Below, in pieces: positions 49,880 to 61,600 of a stretch of DNA of 64,000 bases. How positions within the stretch are numbered: the stretch's first letter is position 1; every line of letters starts with the position of its first letter. A model generated the notes under the pieces. That model worked only from the letters and a program-made list of their open reading frames with translations, did no database searches and was not told where the DNA came from. Origin of the DNA: Choricystis sp. odSpoLacu1 (taxonomy: Eukaryota > Chlorophyta > Trebouxiophyceae); contig OY253656.1 in assembly GCA_958009055.1 (NCBI GenBank), positions 620,001-684,000 on the forward strand, in the 5' to 3' direction. The position numbers were made by a program, and so were the translations under genes.

Positions 49880-52800
49880 TCACACCTCGTACGGCAGCGC
49901 CACCTCCAGCGCCTGGTCGCGAGGGACACCGAACGCAACCGCTGCGTCCTCCTGGAAGCAGCGCACCAGGATGACAAAGGGGAGGCCGACAAACATGCGG
50001 CGGAAAAAGCCGCGGATGCCGCCGCCCTGGGCCACCAGGGGCCACCCCGCCCCAATCACATACACGACCGAGTTTTGAGCGCGCGCGTGGGACAGGACGC
50101 GGCACTCCGCGGCCGCCGCGGCGGCTGAGGAGTAGCGGTCGGGCAGCGAGCGCGGGCCGCGCGGCCCGACAGCGGCGACCGACCACTCCAGCATGCTTCT
50201 GACGGAAGCGCGCTTGGGCGGCTCGGTGGGGATGGATGTGCCGCCGTCGGCGGCGGGAGGGGGCCCGGTGTCGCCCGCCTCGACCGCGACCGAGCCAGCA
50301 CACGTCGTGTCGCCCGGGGTGGTCGTTTCGACGAGGGTGGGCAGGCCGCCCGACCCCGCGGTGCGGGCGGCGCCTCGGTCGCCCAGCAGGGAGGGGACCC
50401 GCGAGTCGGGAGGGGGGAGGGAGCCGGCGCGTTGGACGGTTTCCGCGGCGACCAGGGTCGCGAAATCGGGGGGTAAGCCCAGCGCGGAGCGCAACCCGTC
50501 GTCCGCGGCCGCGGCGCGCGCCAGGCGGTCGTACAGGCGGCCCAGGACGTGGTCGATGACGGTGGCGGCAAAGGCGGCGTCCTGGGAGGGGCGCTCCATG
50601 TAGCCGTAGCTGTGGGGAAGGGGCTCACAAAAAGAGGGTTAAAAACAGGTCAAAAAAGAAGGACACACATACCAACACACACGCACACACTCCCTCCCCA
50701 CCATGGCTCGCAACGTCCGCGAGCCATGGTAGACGACGCAGAGGATGGCGGGGAAGATAAAATTGTGAAAGAGACCGCCACCCCACACCACCACAAACCA
50801 ACACACCACCACAAACCAACTCACCGCGCCACGACGTGGAAAAAGCCCTCCACCCCCGCGTCCCGCGCCAGCAGCCTTTCTTTCGGGTCCACTTCAGGCA
50901 ACGGCACAAAACGGTTCGTTAAGAAGATCTGGACCTGAAATAAGACTGGCATGCGCGTCAACAAGTGAGCCAACACGGGAGGCGCCGACTCGAGCGTGTC
51001 AGAGTAGAACAGGGCCACCCCGCGAGCGCGCGCGATCCTCCCTTTCGCGCCGTCGGTGTGGCGCAGCGGAACGACGGGCACAGTCAGGGAGGACCCCGCC
51101 GCAACGTCGTCCCCGGCAGAGGCGGCGTCCAGCAGGGTGGTGAGGGGGGGGGCAGACATCGACTTGCGGCGCGTGGCGGTGCCGGCGGACCAGACTGGAG
51201 AGGAGAGGGTGGGTTGGAAGGATCAGAGAGAGGGTGGAGAGACGCGCACACACACACACACACAAAACACACAACACACGTGTTGTGTGTGTCACACTCA
51301 CCTGCCATGACGCCGCCCCACATGACGGCCATGATGACCGCCATCCAGCCGTAGCCCACGACTTTGCGCAGGGTGGAGGACCAGAGGACACCCTCCACCG
51401 CGAAGAACACAGCAAAAAAGGCGAGCGCCAGCACGAGAGGGGCACGCCACACAGAAATCATCACCAGCGTCGCCAGCGCGGTCGTCAGCAGCATATCCAG
51501 CAGGACGGCGATGCCGTACGCGTCCGCGACAGTGCTGGAAGTGCGGAAGGCCAGGACGATGGTCAGGCAGAGGGCTAGCAGGGCGTAGTTGACGACGGGG
51601 ATGTAGATTTGACCCTCCACGCGGCGCGAGGTGTGCTGGGGGAGAGTTTTGTGGGGTAGGGTGGGTTGAAACGACGGGTAGGTGGAGGTGGACGTGTTTT
51701 TTAACCAATTGCTTGAACCACACTCACCTGCACATGCACCCGCGGAAAGAAGCCGTGCGCCATGGCCTGCACCACGATGGAGTAGGACGCCGTAATCAAC
51801 GCCTGCGACGCGACGATGGCCATAGAGATGGCCAGCACGAGGACGGGATAATACACAGGTTTGGGGACCGCCGCCCAAAAGGGGGGGCCCACGCCGCCAT
51901 CGTGCGCGCCCTTGTACGCGTCCGGCGTCCCCAGCAGCACGGCCGCCTGGCCCAGGTAGGCCAGGACGAGGGATGGGTAGACGACGGCGGTGGTGGCGAT
52001 CTGGATGGCGGGCATGGAGAAGTGGCCCGTAAGAGGGAGGAAAGGGAAAGGGGGAAAAAACGGTGTCAGTTATCGGGTGTTGGTTTCGCGCGGTCGCAAC
52101 TCCGCCCCACCACCCCACCACTCCCCAACAACTTATCTGTCCGCAAACAGAGCCTCCGCCCCCGTGATCGCCAGCGCGGTGGACCCCAGCGACACCCACG
52201 CCTCCCGCCCGTTGGCCGCAAAATAGCGGTAAGCGTGGTGCGGCGACACGGCCGACAGCGCGGCCAGCCCGTTGGACGCGCCCGCAGTGACCAGGTTGTA
52301 CAGCCCCATGGCCGCCAGCGCGCCAAACCAGATGGCGGCCAGTGGGGAAAAGGCGAGGGCGACGCCGCCCGTGCCGAAGCGTTGCACGAGGAACAGGCAC
52401 GCGAGGATGACGGCTGCGAGTGCAACCGTCGCGGGCGCGCCCTTGCCAAACACGGTGGGGGAGACGCGCCCCAGCCCCTCGACTGCCGAAATGACGGAGA
52501 TGGAGGGGGTAAGGGTGCCGTCTCCCAGGATGGCGCCCACACCGACGACGACGGCCACGTTCAACGCGCGCTGCAGCCAGCGCGCTGAAATGAGCCGCTG
52601 CCGCCAATCGGGTTTGACGGGGCGGGCGGGGCGGGCGGCTTCACCGCCATCGTCGCCCCAGGCGGCACCGGCGCCGGCACGCGGCGGGGTGGTCGCGAGG
52701 CGCGCGAGCGGCGCGCGGCGCGATGCTGCCCCAGCGTCCATGGACGCACGCCGCCGGAACACAGCCCCAGTGCCCGACTCGGGGGCGCGCGTGTAGCCGG

Positions 52801-53581
52801 TGAGGTCGACGGCCGCGTCTCGGTCGGCCGCGGCGGCGGCCTTGACAGAGGCGGTGCCTGTGGATGCGGCCACAGTTTCAGAGGCGCCCTGCCGCTTCAG
52901 GATCGAATACAGCGCAAACGTGCCCCCCTGGCCGCCATCATGGGCGCGCAGCACGATTAACGTGTACTTGATGAGCAGGAGGAGGGTGAGCTCCCAGAAA
53001 ATGATGGAGATCACGCCGAGGACATCCGATTTTGATGGCGGCGCGTCGTACCGCTCGAAAACTGTTTCCAGCGTGTACAGGGGGGAGGTCCCAATGTCGC
53101 CATAGATGACGCCCAGGGCTTGCCACGCGATGAAGAGGGTGACGCCGAGCGAGAATTTCTGTGTGGGGAAGGTGGGAGGGGAGGGTTCGCGGGGTGGTCG
53201 GTTGGTGGTCGGTCAATCGCACCCATTCCCGCCCCGTCACGCCCTCCTCCCCACAAACAATCCCACAGCCCTTCCCACTACTCTCACCTTGCCATGCTCC
53301 GCCCGCTGGCGCAACGCTTCATCGCGCGCCCACTCGCTCGCGCGCACGGAGAGCAGCCGCCGTGCGCCCGGAGTCAGCGTCGTCTCCGGCGTCACCGCGC
53401 CCGCGGCGCTGACGCGGCGCAGCGTGGCCGACACCCGGGTGGATAGGCGGCGCAGGGAGGTGGCGGGAGGGGGGCCGCCCGGCGGCACGGGCAGCGATGT
53501 GGTGCGCGTGTGGGGGGAGGCGCGCGGCGAGGCGGCTGCGGCCGCGTAGGGGGAGGTGGGAGGGGGGTTGGGATCGGCCAT
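49880..53581 (-). CDS. KUP/HAK/KT potassium transporter, copy B
   Basis: Six exons (53288-53581, 52137-53158, 51728-52028, 51302-51635, 50825-51194, 49880-50609) encode 1,016 residues in frame, with the same intron positions and phases as copy A. The same family motifs are present (GVIYGDIGTSPLYTLETVF, GDGTLTPSISV, YLGQAAVLLG). It differs from A in its longer N-terminus, in the linker after GYTRAPESG (residues about 180-240), in membrane helix residues such as MLLTTALATLV, and in the C-terminal domain. Both copies look intact, so they may have diverged in affinity or expression. Confidence 0.93.
50496..50988. repeat. Conversion tract 1, copy B side
   Basis: Partner of 46569-47061. It contains the intron-5 hairpin at 50700-50711 / 50719-50730. 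Confidence 0.8.
51499..52597. repeat. Conversion tract 2, copy B side
   Basis: Partner of 47636-48734, with constant offset 3,863 bases along the whole block, so there are no indels. Confidence 0.8.
52029..52136 (-). other. AT-AC intron (U2-type) in KUP copy B
   Basis: Same sequence as the copy A intron: ATAAGT at the 5' end, CTCTTAC at the 3' end, 108 nt. It lies inside conversion tract 2, so its identity in both copies may reflect recent copying rather than constraint. Confidence 0.75.
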
Positions 53582-53944
53582 GGTATGTGTGTGAGTGGGC
53601 GGCGGCCCAGCGCAACGGCGTGCCCCGCCAATAAGAGAAAACAAAAAGGGGTGTCACCGAGCGGTCGGGAAATGCGTCGACACACACTGCTCGCTCTGAA
53701 ACAAACGGTGAGTGTGTGTGCCCGGCGGTTGGTGCGTGTGTACCTCCCCACCCACCCCCACTGTGAGCCAAGAGTGCTCAGCTACAGCGTTGGGGCAGAG
53801 GCACCAGGAGTGGAGGGGCGGGGTGTGGTTCGGACTGCTGCGTTTCAACGGGCACAGCGGGTCGGGTTGGCAATGCACAGCACTCACGCCCTCCCCTTCC
53901 CCTCCTTCCAGCCTCCTTTTCCAACCCCACACAAACACCATCCC
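53582..53944. promoter_or_regulatory. Divergent promoter region, KUP B / ankyrin-U-box
   Basis: These 363 bp separate two divergent start codons and should hold both promoters. No TATA box or repeat of note is visible. Confidence 0.5.
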
Positions 53945-55980
53945 ATGGGCGTTGCTCCCTCCACCGCGGCCGGCGGCCTGGCCGAAGCCGCCGCCAGCGG
54001 AGACGTCGCGGCGTTGAAACAACTGGTCTCGGGCGGCGCCAACGTCAAGGCGGCGGACAAGGTGAGGGAGTTGGGTGAAGGCGGCGTTGTTTTGGGGCAG
54101 GCTGACAAGGGGGCTTTCAAGTCGACTGTGCAAGGAGGAGGAGAGGACGCCGCGTGGCGCGGAGGGAGAGAGGGGGCGCGAGCGGATTTCGGGACAACGG
54201 CCCGCACTGCTGGCCGAAAAAAAACAATCCACTCAACCCCTCCACTCCCGCCCCGTGCACACAACAGGATGGCTGGCAGCCCCTGCACTTCGCCGCGTAC
54301 GGCGGCTCCCCCGAAGCGGTGACGATCCTCCTGGCCGCGGGCGCGTCCCCGCTCGCCGCTGACTCCGGCGCGCGCACCCCGCTCCACCTGGCCTGTCTGC
54401 GCGGGAACGTCGCCGCCGCCGCTGAGCTGTTGAAGGCTAAGTCCGATCCCAATGCTGTGGACGAAAATGGGATGTCTTCCCTCCACAAGGCGGCCGTGGC
54501 GGGGCACGCCAAGCTGTGTGAGGTTCTTACTCGCGTCGGCGCCAAAGTGGGCGCGACCGCAGCCGACGGTTCCACGGCCTTGCACGTGGCCGCCTGGAAG
54601 GGGCACGCAGACGCGGTCGCCTCTCTGCTGAAGAGCGGGGCAGATGTCAATGCCAAGCGTAACGACGGTGCCACCGCCATGCACGAGGCGGCCGAAAGAG
54701 GGTGGGGCGCCGTCGTGGGCGCCCTGGTGGACGCGGGCGGCGACGTGACGGCGGTGGATGGCGCGGGGCGCACGCCCGCTGATTCTGCCGCGGAGAAGGG
54801 GCATGCGGGGCTGGCGGGCGCGCGGCGGCGCGCGGCGGCGGGGCGCGGCGGTGCCGCTGCCGCGCCGCCGCCGCCGGCGCCTGCGCCTGTCGCCTCCCCT
54901 GCCAAAGGCCCGGCCATGCCGGCCTGGTGGGAGGCGTTGGTGGCGGGCGCGGCTGCTGCCGCGGCAGGTGGGTCGGCGGCCGGCTCGAGTGCCAACGCCG
55001 GCGCGCGCGCCCAGCCCACTCCCCCCATCGTCACCGTCGCCGCCATCGACCCTCAAGCCAACCAGGACTGGTGGTCGCAAGCCATCGGGCGCGACCCCAC
55101 CTCCCTGCCCCCCCCGCCCAAGCCCGAGGTGCGCCCGCCGTCGGCGCCGCCGCCCGCGGGCAGCCGCGAGGAGTTCGAGGCCGCCCTCCTGGCCAAAGCG
55201 CAGGGCCTGTTCCGCACCCTCAAGGGAGCGGGCGACAAGGTGGCCGTCGCGGTGGGTGGCCCCGAAGCCATGGCTGAACGGAAGGCGGCCAAGCGGCGCA
55301 ACTCGGAGCGCGCGGGGGCGGCGGCCGCGGTCGTGGCCGCCGCGCCGCGCCGCGGCCCCACCCCGCCCGCCGTCGACGCCAAACTGGACCTGGAATCCTA
55401 CGATGATGACGACTACGACGGCACGTCTGCCCCGCCGCCCGCGGTCGACACCAGCGCGCGCCTGCCTGCCCGCACACAGCGCGAGCGCGACGCGATCCGC
55501 ACTCGCCTCGCCGACCTTGAACTCGCCCTCGACCGCAACCAGGGCTGGGTGCGGGGTGGGACCAAGGCGGATGCCAAGGCGGTGACCGATGCCAAGACCG
55601 CTGTGGCGAAACAGGCGGCCGAGATCGACGCGTTGAAGCGGCAGCTGGCCGCTCTGGCCGTCGCGGGTGCCCCCCCCCCTCCCCCGGCCGCCGACGGCAC
55701 CCTGGACGGCCGTGTCCCCCTGGAGTACGTCTGCCCCATCGCCCGCGCCATCATGGACGACCCTGTCGTGGCGGCGGATTGCGCCACGTATGAGCGGGCG
55801 GCGATCGAGGCCTGGCTGCGCGGCGGCAACACGACGTCGCCGCTGACTGGCGCCCCGCTCCCCCACCCTGGCCTGACTCCCAACCTGGCCCTGGCGGCCG
55901 CCATCAAGCGGTTCAAAGCGCCCAAGAAGGCGCCCAGCTTTGGGCGGCGGGCGCTTAGCTTCGCCGGGCGCAAGTGGTGA
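53945..55980 (+). CDS. Ankyrin-repeat U-box E3 ubiquitin ligase
   Basis: Two exons (53945-54061, 54268-55980) encode 609 residues. About six ankyrin repeats occupy residues 10-245 (for example DGWQPLHFAAYGGSPEAV, GARTPLHLACLRGN, DGSTALHVAAWKGHADAV). A Pro/Ala-rich linker, a low-complexity region and a coiled coil (near residue 490, AVAKQAAEIDALKRQLAAL) follow. A C-terminal U-box reads VPLEYVCPIARAIMDDPVVA, TYERAAIEAWL, TSPLTGAPL. The ankyrin part would choose the target and the U-box recruit the E2. The protein ends in a basic tail. Targets cannot be predicted. Confidence 0.88.
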
Positions 55981-56222
55981 GAGAGTGAGGGGTGGGTGGT
56001 TTGGCGTTGGTGCCGCGTTTTTTTTTCTTCTTTTTTTCTACCAAACAACGGGGGCAGTGTTGCACACTGCAGCGAGAGAGTGAGGCTACATATACCACGA
56101 GGCGATCGGACGGGGGGAAAGAGAGAGTTTTTTTAACCTCCACACACAACTCGAGACACAAAAAACGGAGACAGACGGTCAGTGGTGTTTTTCGCTCGCT
56201 CTCCTCCCGCTCTTCTCGCGCC

Positions 56223-57345
56223 ATGTCCGCCCCCACCGCTCGTACGCGCGTCCTCATCGCACCAGGTGAGAGAAGGCGCGGGGCGCGCAGGCCGCAGGCC
56301 GCGTGTGCGACACAACACAACGCTCCATCGCAGGACAATTTGCGCCCCTCTCCTCCACCTTTCCTCCCCTCCAGGCGCGCCGTGCGACAGTCCCACTACG
56401 TTTGAAGCGCACGCGTTTGACGCGCCTCATCCGCGCACAGGTGTGTCTGAGAGAGAGGGAGAGAGAGTTTTGTTTCCGAACACCTCCCGCTCGAACGTCG
56501 GGCCGACCTTTTCACCCTCCTCACCCTCCCACACGCATACAGGCACCCCCACCCAGTACCTGCTCACCCCGGCCGGCGCCCTGCTGGAGGTCAACGCGCA
56601 CGCGCCCCCCCACGCCGCCTGGCTGGCGGGTGACGCGATTGCCAGTGACGGGCGCGCGCTGTTTGCGACGCGGGTGGACCCCCTGCTTTTAGCCCTCCCC
56701 CGCCTGGCTTTCATCGCTGCCCGCTCCACCCATGGCTACGTTGACGCTCTCACTGCCATCGACGCGGACAACGACCCGGTGGGCGGCAGGCTGCTGGTGG
56801 CTCTGGCAGCGGTGAGCGATGGCGACAAAGACGACGACACCGCGCGCGCGGCCGCCGCCACGCTCGCCTCCGTGTGCGACGTCAAGCGGGTGGGCGAGGA
56901 CGCATACCTCAGGTTCAGCGAGGCGCGGACCCTGGCCTGGCTGAAACTGAAAGCGGCGGCGATCGGCAACGCTCTATGCACCAGCGCGGGCGGCGGCGCG
57001 GCCGCCTCCCTGGACGCCGCCGCCGCCACAGCCGCGGGGGCGGCCCTGCTGGCAGAGTGGTTGCCTGCGAAATGGGCGGACGCGCTGGGGGCGCCGGCAC
57101 CCGGAGCGCGCGACGCGGTGGCCAGCGCGTCCGCGGCCGCGCCAGGGGCGCGGTGGTGCGTGTCTGGTGATGGCACCGGCGTCACCGGCGCCGAAAACAT
57201 GCCCCCAAAGCGGCCCCGCCTGGACCCCAAAGAGATGGTGAGGGCCAAGGCGGCGGCGGCGCGGGAGGAGGCGCGCACGACGGCGCGCAAGAAAGAGGCG
57301 CGGACGATGAAAAGTCTGACCTCTTTTTTCGCGCCCAAAAAATGA
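56223..57345 (+). CDS. RNASEH2B: Ribonuclease H2 subunit B
   Basis: Three exons (56223-56265, 56375-56440, 56543-57345) encode 303 residues. RNASEH2B is a non-catalytic subunit of the enzyme that removes ribonucleotides from DNA. Family features: early GTPTQYLLTPAGALLEVN, then FATRVDPLLLALPRL, a helix with RTLAWLKLKAAAIGNAL, and a basic C-terminus. It ends MKSLTSFFAPKK, a PCNA-interacting motif like that at the end of human RNASEH2B. All three coding exons keep phase. It converges with the coiled-coil gene, 62 bp apart. Confidence 0.9.
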
Positions 57346-57407
57346 TGTTTTAATCCCGGGAGAGGGTCTTCTGTTATAAATACACCAGTCACGCAACGCG
57401 CTGTCAA

Positions 57408-58346
57408 TCAATCGGCCAGCACGCGCGCCACTTCGGCCGCGGCGGCCGCCGCAGCGGCCGCAGCGTCGCTCGCGGCGCGCACACGCCCCCACAACGACGC
57501 TGCCTCTGCACGCGCGGCCGCCAGAGCCGCTTCTCGTGTCGCGGCCGCGGCGAGTGCGCTTCCGCCTCCCTCCCGCTCGGCCAGCAGGCGGCGCAACTCG
57601 GCCACGTCAGCGGACAAGCGCGCGTTGTGCTCGCGCAGCGCGGAGAGTTCAGCGGTTGCGGTGGCACCGCCTCCGGCACCTCCTCTCCCACAAACCGACG
57701 CTTCCCTCGCCTGCTCGCACTCGGCACGCGCCGCCAGCAGTTGGGAACGCAGGCTGGCCACCGCCTCCCTCTCGGCCGCCAACGCGGCCTCCGCATCCCG
57801 CCTCCCTCTCTCAGCGTCGTCCGCGCGCCGCCGGGCGGCCGCCAGGTCAGGAGCCGCACGCGAGGCGGCGGCAGAGGCTGAGGCTGCCAGCGCCAAAGCG
57901 GCGGCTTCTCGGGCGATGGCGGCAGCGCGCGCGGCCGCCGCGGCGGTCGACGCGGCAGCGGCGTCACACACCTTCCCGCCACCCTCTTCCGCCGCCCGCC
58001 TCAGCACCGCGTTCTCAGCGGCCAGTGCGTCCAGCGTGAGGCGCAGGTCGGGCGGGGCGGAGGAGAGAAGGGGGGGAGGTGCAGCGGCCACAGCGTCGAG
58101 GCGACGCAACACACTCTCCAGCCGGTCGCCAGCGACGCTGTTGGCAGCAACTGGTGGCGCTTTGGCGCCCCACCGTTTGGGGCGGGACGGCGCGGGGGCG
58201 AGCACCAGGGCGCCGTCGGTCAGGAGGGAGCGCAGGGCGGACAGGGCTGAGGCGAGCGCATCGGCTGGTGGCGGCGGGGGGGGGGGGCGCCGACCGGGCG
58301 AGGGCGTGGCTGGGGCGAGTGGTGCGTGGTACTTGTCGGGCTGCAT
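57408..58346 (-). CDS. Coiled-coil protein of unknown function
   Basis: An intronless gene of 312 residues. The N-terminus is Pro-rich with a short basic patch (SRPKRWGAK). From about residue 75 to the end it is an Ala/Arg/Glu-rich coiled coil (for example LAAERAVASLRSQLL-type heptads, with ELSALREHNARLSADVAELR near residue 250). No other domain is visible. It could be a cytoskeletal or scaffold protein. Confidence 0.55.
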   Translation of the reverse strand: MQPDKYHAPLAPATPSPGRRPPPPPPPADALASALSALRSLLTDGALVLAPAPSRPKRWGAKAPPVAANSVAGDRLESVLRRLDAVAAAPPPLLSSAPPDLRLTLDALAAENAVLRRAAEEGGGKVCDAAAASTAAAAARAAAIAREAAALALAASASAAASRAAPDLAAARRRADDAERGRRDAEAALAAEREAVASLRSQLLAARAECEQAREASVCGRGGAGGGATATAELSALREHNARLSADVAELRRLLAEREGGGSALAAAATREAALAAARAEAASLWGRVRAASDAAAAAAAAAAEVARVLAD

Positions 58347-58623
58347 TAGTTTGGTGTGGGGAGGCGTGTGGGGGCGGCGGGAGGGCGTCGCCGGTTCCGC
58401 GCCAGCATGGGCGAAAAACAGAGCGACGGAGAAACAGGTTTTCGCTTCACACAAAACTCTTCCTTTTTGCGTGGAGGGTGTGTGTGGGGTGCCTGCGTCA
58501 ACGTCAGCCGCACCGCAGCAGGGCCCATGCTCCCGGTATGCCGTGAGAGGGAGGGCTGGAACGCGCGGCGGGCGGGGAGAGCCCCGGCGAGATCGCTCTA
58601 CCCTGTCGCGTCCATCGCATTGA

Positions 58624-61600
58624 ATGGGGGGACCCCCCCCCGTCGCCCCCGCTCACCCACCCGCGAAACCAGCATCAGGCAATGTCACACACTCACACAC
58701 ACATCTCCCCGTCCACGCACATACACAGCCACCCCCACCGCCACCCACCCCCGGCTGGGGCGCGCCGCCTCCCAACCCGCCCCCCGACACCCCTGTGTCA
58801 GCCGTCCACCGGCCGCCCGGGGTGCCGCCACCTGCAGCGCGGCCCCTGTTCCCGCCACCGCCGGGGGGTGGGGAAGCGAAGGCGGCGGCGGCACCCTGGC
58901 CCGCGCCGCCCGCTGTGCCCGCCCACCCCGCCCCGACCGCCGCCACGTCTTCCACGTGGGCGCCCGCCACTCGCGTGGACAGCACAGCGTCCAGCGTGTC
59001 TGTGGCTGGGCCGGCGCCGTCGGGGGCGCCGGGGGCGGCCGCGCCCGACGCGCGGCCGCCCGGGACCAAGATCGCTTTCTCCGGGCCCGCCGCCGCCGCC
59101 ACCAGCGCCGACAACGACGACGATGACGACGCCTTCTTTGGCGGGCTGGACGGCGGGGCGGCGGCGGCAGCGGCGACAACTGCGCCCGCGCCGGCAGCGC
59201 CTGCCGCGCCCGCCGCGCCGCCGCCGCCCGCTCACGACGCCTCCTTCTTCGATGGACTGGCCGCCCAGCAGCAGCAGCCTGTCGCTCCCTCCCACCCGCC
59301 CACGCCGGCGGGGCCGCCGCCGCCTCCGCCCCCCACCGCGCCGGGCGGGTGGCTGGCCACGCCGGCTGGCGAGGCGCCGACGCAGGCGCAACCTGCTGCG
59401 TGGCCGCCAGCGACTGAGCCTGCGCCAGCGGCTGCGGCGTGGCCGGTTGCGCAGCCGGCGACGGTGGCCGCGGCGTGGCCGCCGCAGGCTGTGGAACCGC
59501 TGCCGCCACTGCCGCCGCAGGCTGCGCCACCGCCACCGCCCCAGGCCGCCCCACCGCCTGCACAGGCGGCGGCCTGGCAACCGGCGGCCGCGGAGCAGCC
59601 GGCGTGGGGGCAGCAGCAGCAGCAGCCTCCCCCACCACCCGCGTGGCCGCAACCCGCTCAGGCGCAGTGGGGGGCGCCTGCCGCGCAGCCGGCCGCTCCA
59701 GCGCAGTGGGGGGCGCCTGCCGCGCCGCCGGCCGCTCCAGCGCAGTGGGGCGCGCCGCTGCAGGCGGTGACTGCGGTGGCGCCAGCCGCCGCGGCGTGGG
59801 GGGCGCCGCAGCCGCAGGCGGCCGCCCCCCCAGCCTCCCGCCAAAATTACGGCCGCCCGCCCTGCCCCCTGCTGGCGTTCGGGTTTGGGGGCGCCGTGTG
59901 GGCTTTGCTGCCGGCCGCCAGTGGCGCGCCCACCCCCCTGGGCGCGCCCCCGCCGCGCCCGCGCTTTGTGCGCGCGCGCGCGTGGCGCCTGCCCGCCGAC
60001 CTAGCGGCCGCGCGGGCCGGCGCCCAGCCCCCACCCGACACCGATGACGGCACGAGCCTGCGCGCCGCGTTGGCCTCCATTCCGTGGCCTCTGTGCCCCG
60101 CCACGCCGCCAGCGGCGCTGGCTAACTGGTGCCGCGCGCGCGCGGAGGCCGTCGCGACGGAGGAGCGCGAAACGCGCGACGCAGACACTCTAGCCACCCT
60201 GTGGCGCGTGCTGGCGGTGTCGGCGTCGCACAACGGCGTGCTGCGGCGCGGCAAGCCGCCTGCCAAGGGTGGCGTGACGGTGGAGGCCGATTTAACAGCT
60301 GCGCTGGGGGTGAATTTTGGTGGCCATCCCGCCACAGCCCGCCTCGCCGCGCCGCCGCCGGACGCGTCCGCCCGGGACGCGGCCGCCGGCGCAGTGGCCG
60401 CCGCCCTCGCCGCCGGTCGACTGGCTGACGCGGCCGCCGCTGCCGAAGCGGGCGGGCTGTGGGGCCTGGCCCTTGCCGCCGCGGGCGCGGCGGGCGCCGA
60501 CGTGCGTGCCGCCGCGGCACGTGCGGCCGCCGCCGAGGTCGCCCCCTCCACCCCGCTGGCGGCGGCCGCAGCCGCCCTGACTGGTGGCGGTGGGGACGCA
60601 GCCACCTCAGATCCACCTCTCGATGCGTGGCGCGAGACGCTGGCTTTGGTGTCTGCAGCAGGCGCCCCCGCCTCTGCCCACCGCCTCGCGCTCCGCCTCG
60701 CCGACGCCGGCGCCACCCTCCCCTCCCACACCGCCGCCATCGTGGCCGGCGTGGCGGTGGATGCCGACGCCGCAGATGGGCCCCTGCGCCTGACGCTGCT
60801 GGGGTGTCCGCCCGGCGCGCGGCCGGGGGCCGCAGTCGGCGCGCTTCTTCGAGGCGCGGTGTGGGAGTGGTCCCGCGCGCGTGTGGGCGCCCCCCCCTCC
60901 CCCGCCGCCCTGGCCCAGCGCCTGGCCCTGGGCGCCGTCATGGCGGATGCAGGGCTCGTGGTGCGCGCGGCCCAGGTGGCGGCCGAGGTGGGGGCGGCCG
61001 CCGCGCAGCGGCCGGGGGCGCCGCCACCACCGCCCCTGGTCGCGGCGGCCGCGGCGGAAGCCGCGTCCCTGGGCGACCGCGCCCGCGCCGCCGCCGCGGC
61101 GGCGGGGCAGGCTGTCCCCGACGCCCCTGCAGGCAGCATGGCGGCGGCGGTGGGCAGGTGGCTGGACAGAGGGCTGCACAAGATCATGGGGGGGGACGGT
61201 GGTGGTGGTGGTGCGCCGTCGCGGCAGCACCCGGCCGACGCCGCGGCGCCCCCGCCACTGCGGCAGCAGCCCCCTCCTCCACCCCCCGACACTGGCGCTC
61301 CGACCAAAGCAGACTCTGGTGGCGGCCTGAGAGCTGTCATCGGGTCGCTGACGGCGCTCCCTCGCCTCGTGGCGGGAGCGGCGGCGCCGCCGCCAGACCC
61401 GGCTGCTATCGCTGCAGCCGCCGCCGCCCCGCCTCCACCTGTCGCCCGGGGTGAAGTGGATAACACGTTCTACTACGACACTGACGCCGGCGTGTGGCGC
61501 GAGCGCGGCGCGCCGCCGCCTCCGCCGCCGGCGCCACTCGCGCCGCTGGTGGCGCCACCCCCGATCGCGCCCCCCGGCACGGCGGCGTCGCCGAGGGGGG

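Noticed and set aside
51250..51300. CA/GT palindrome in KUP B intron 4
   Set aside because: It is a microsatellite with imperfect symmetry, absent from copy A; no functional reading.
46049..53581. KUP pair as an assembly duplication artefact
   Set aside because: The copies differ across exon 1, parts of exons 2, 4 and 5, and exon 6, so they are two real loci.
59847..61466. Minus-strand open frame of 539 codons opposite SEC16
   Set aside because: Pure Ala/Arg/Ser composition with no domain; SEC16 on the plus strand has recognisable conserved segments.
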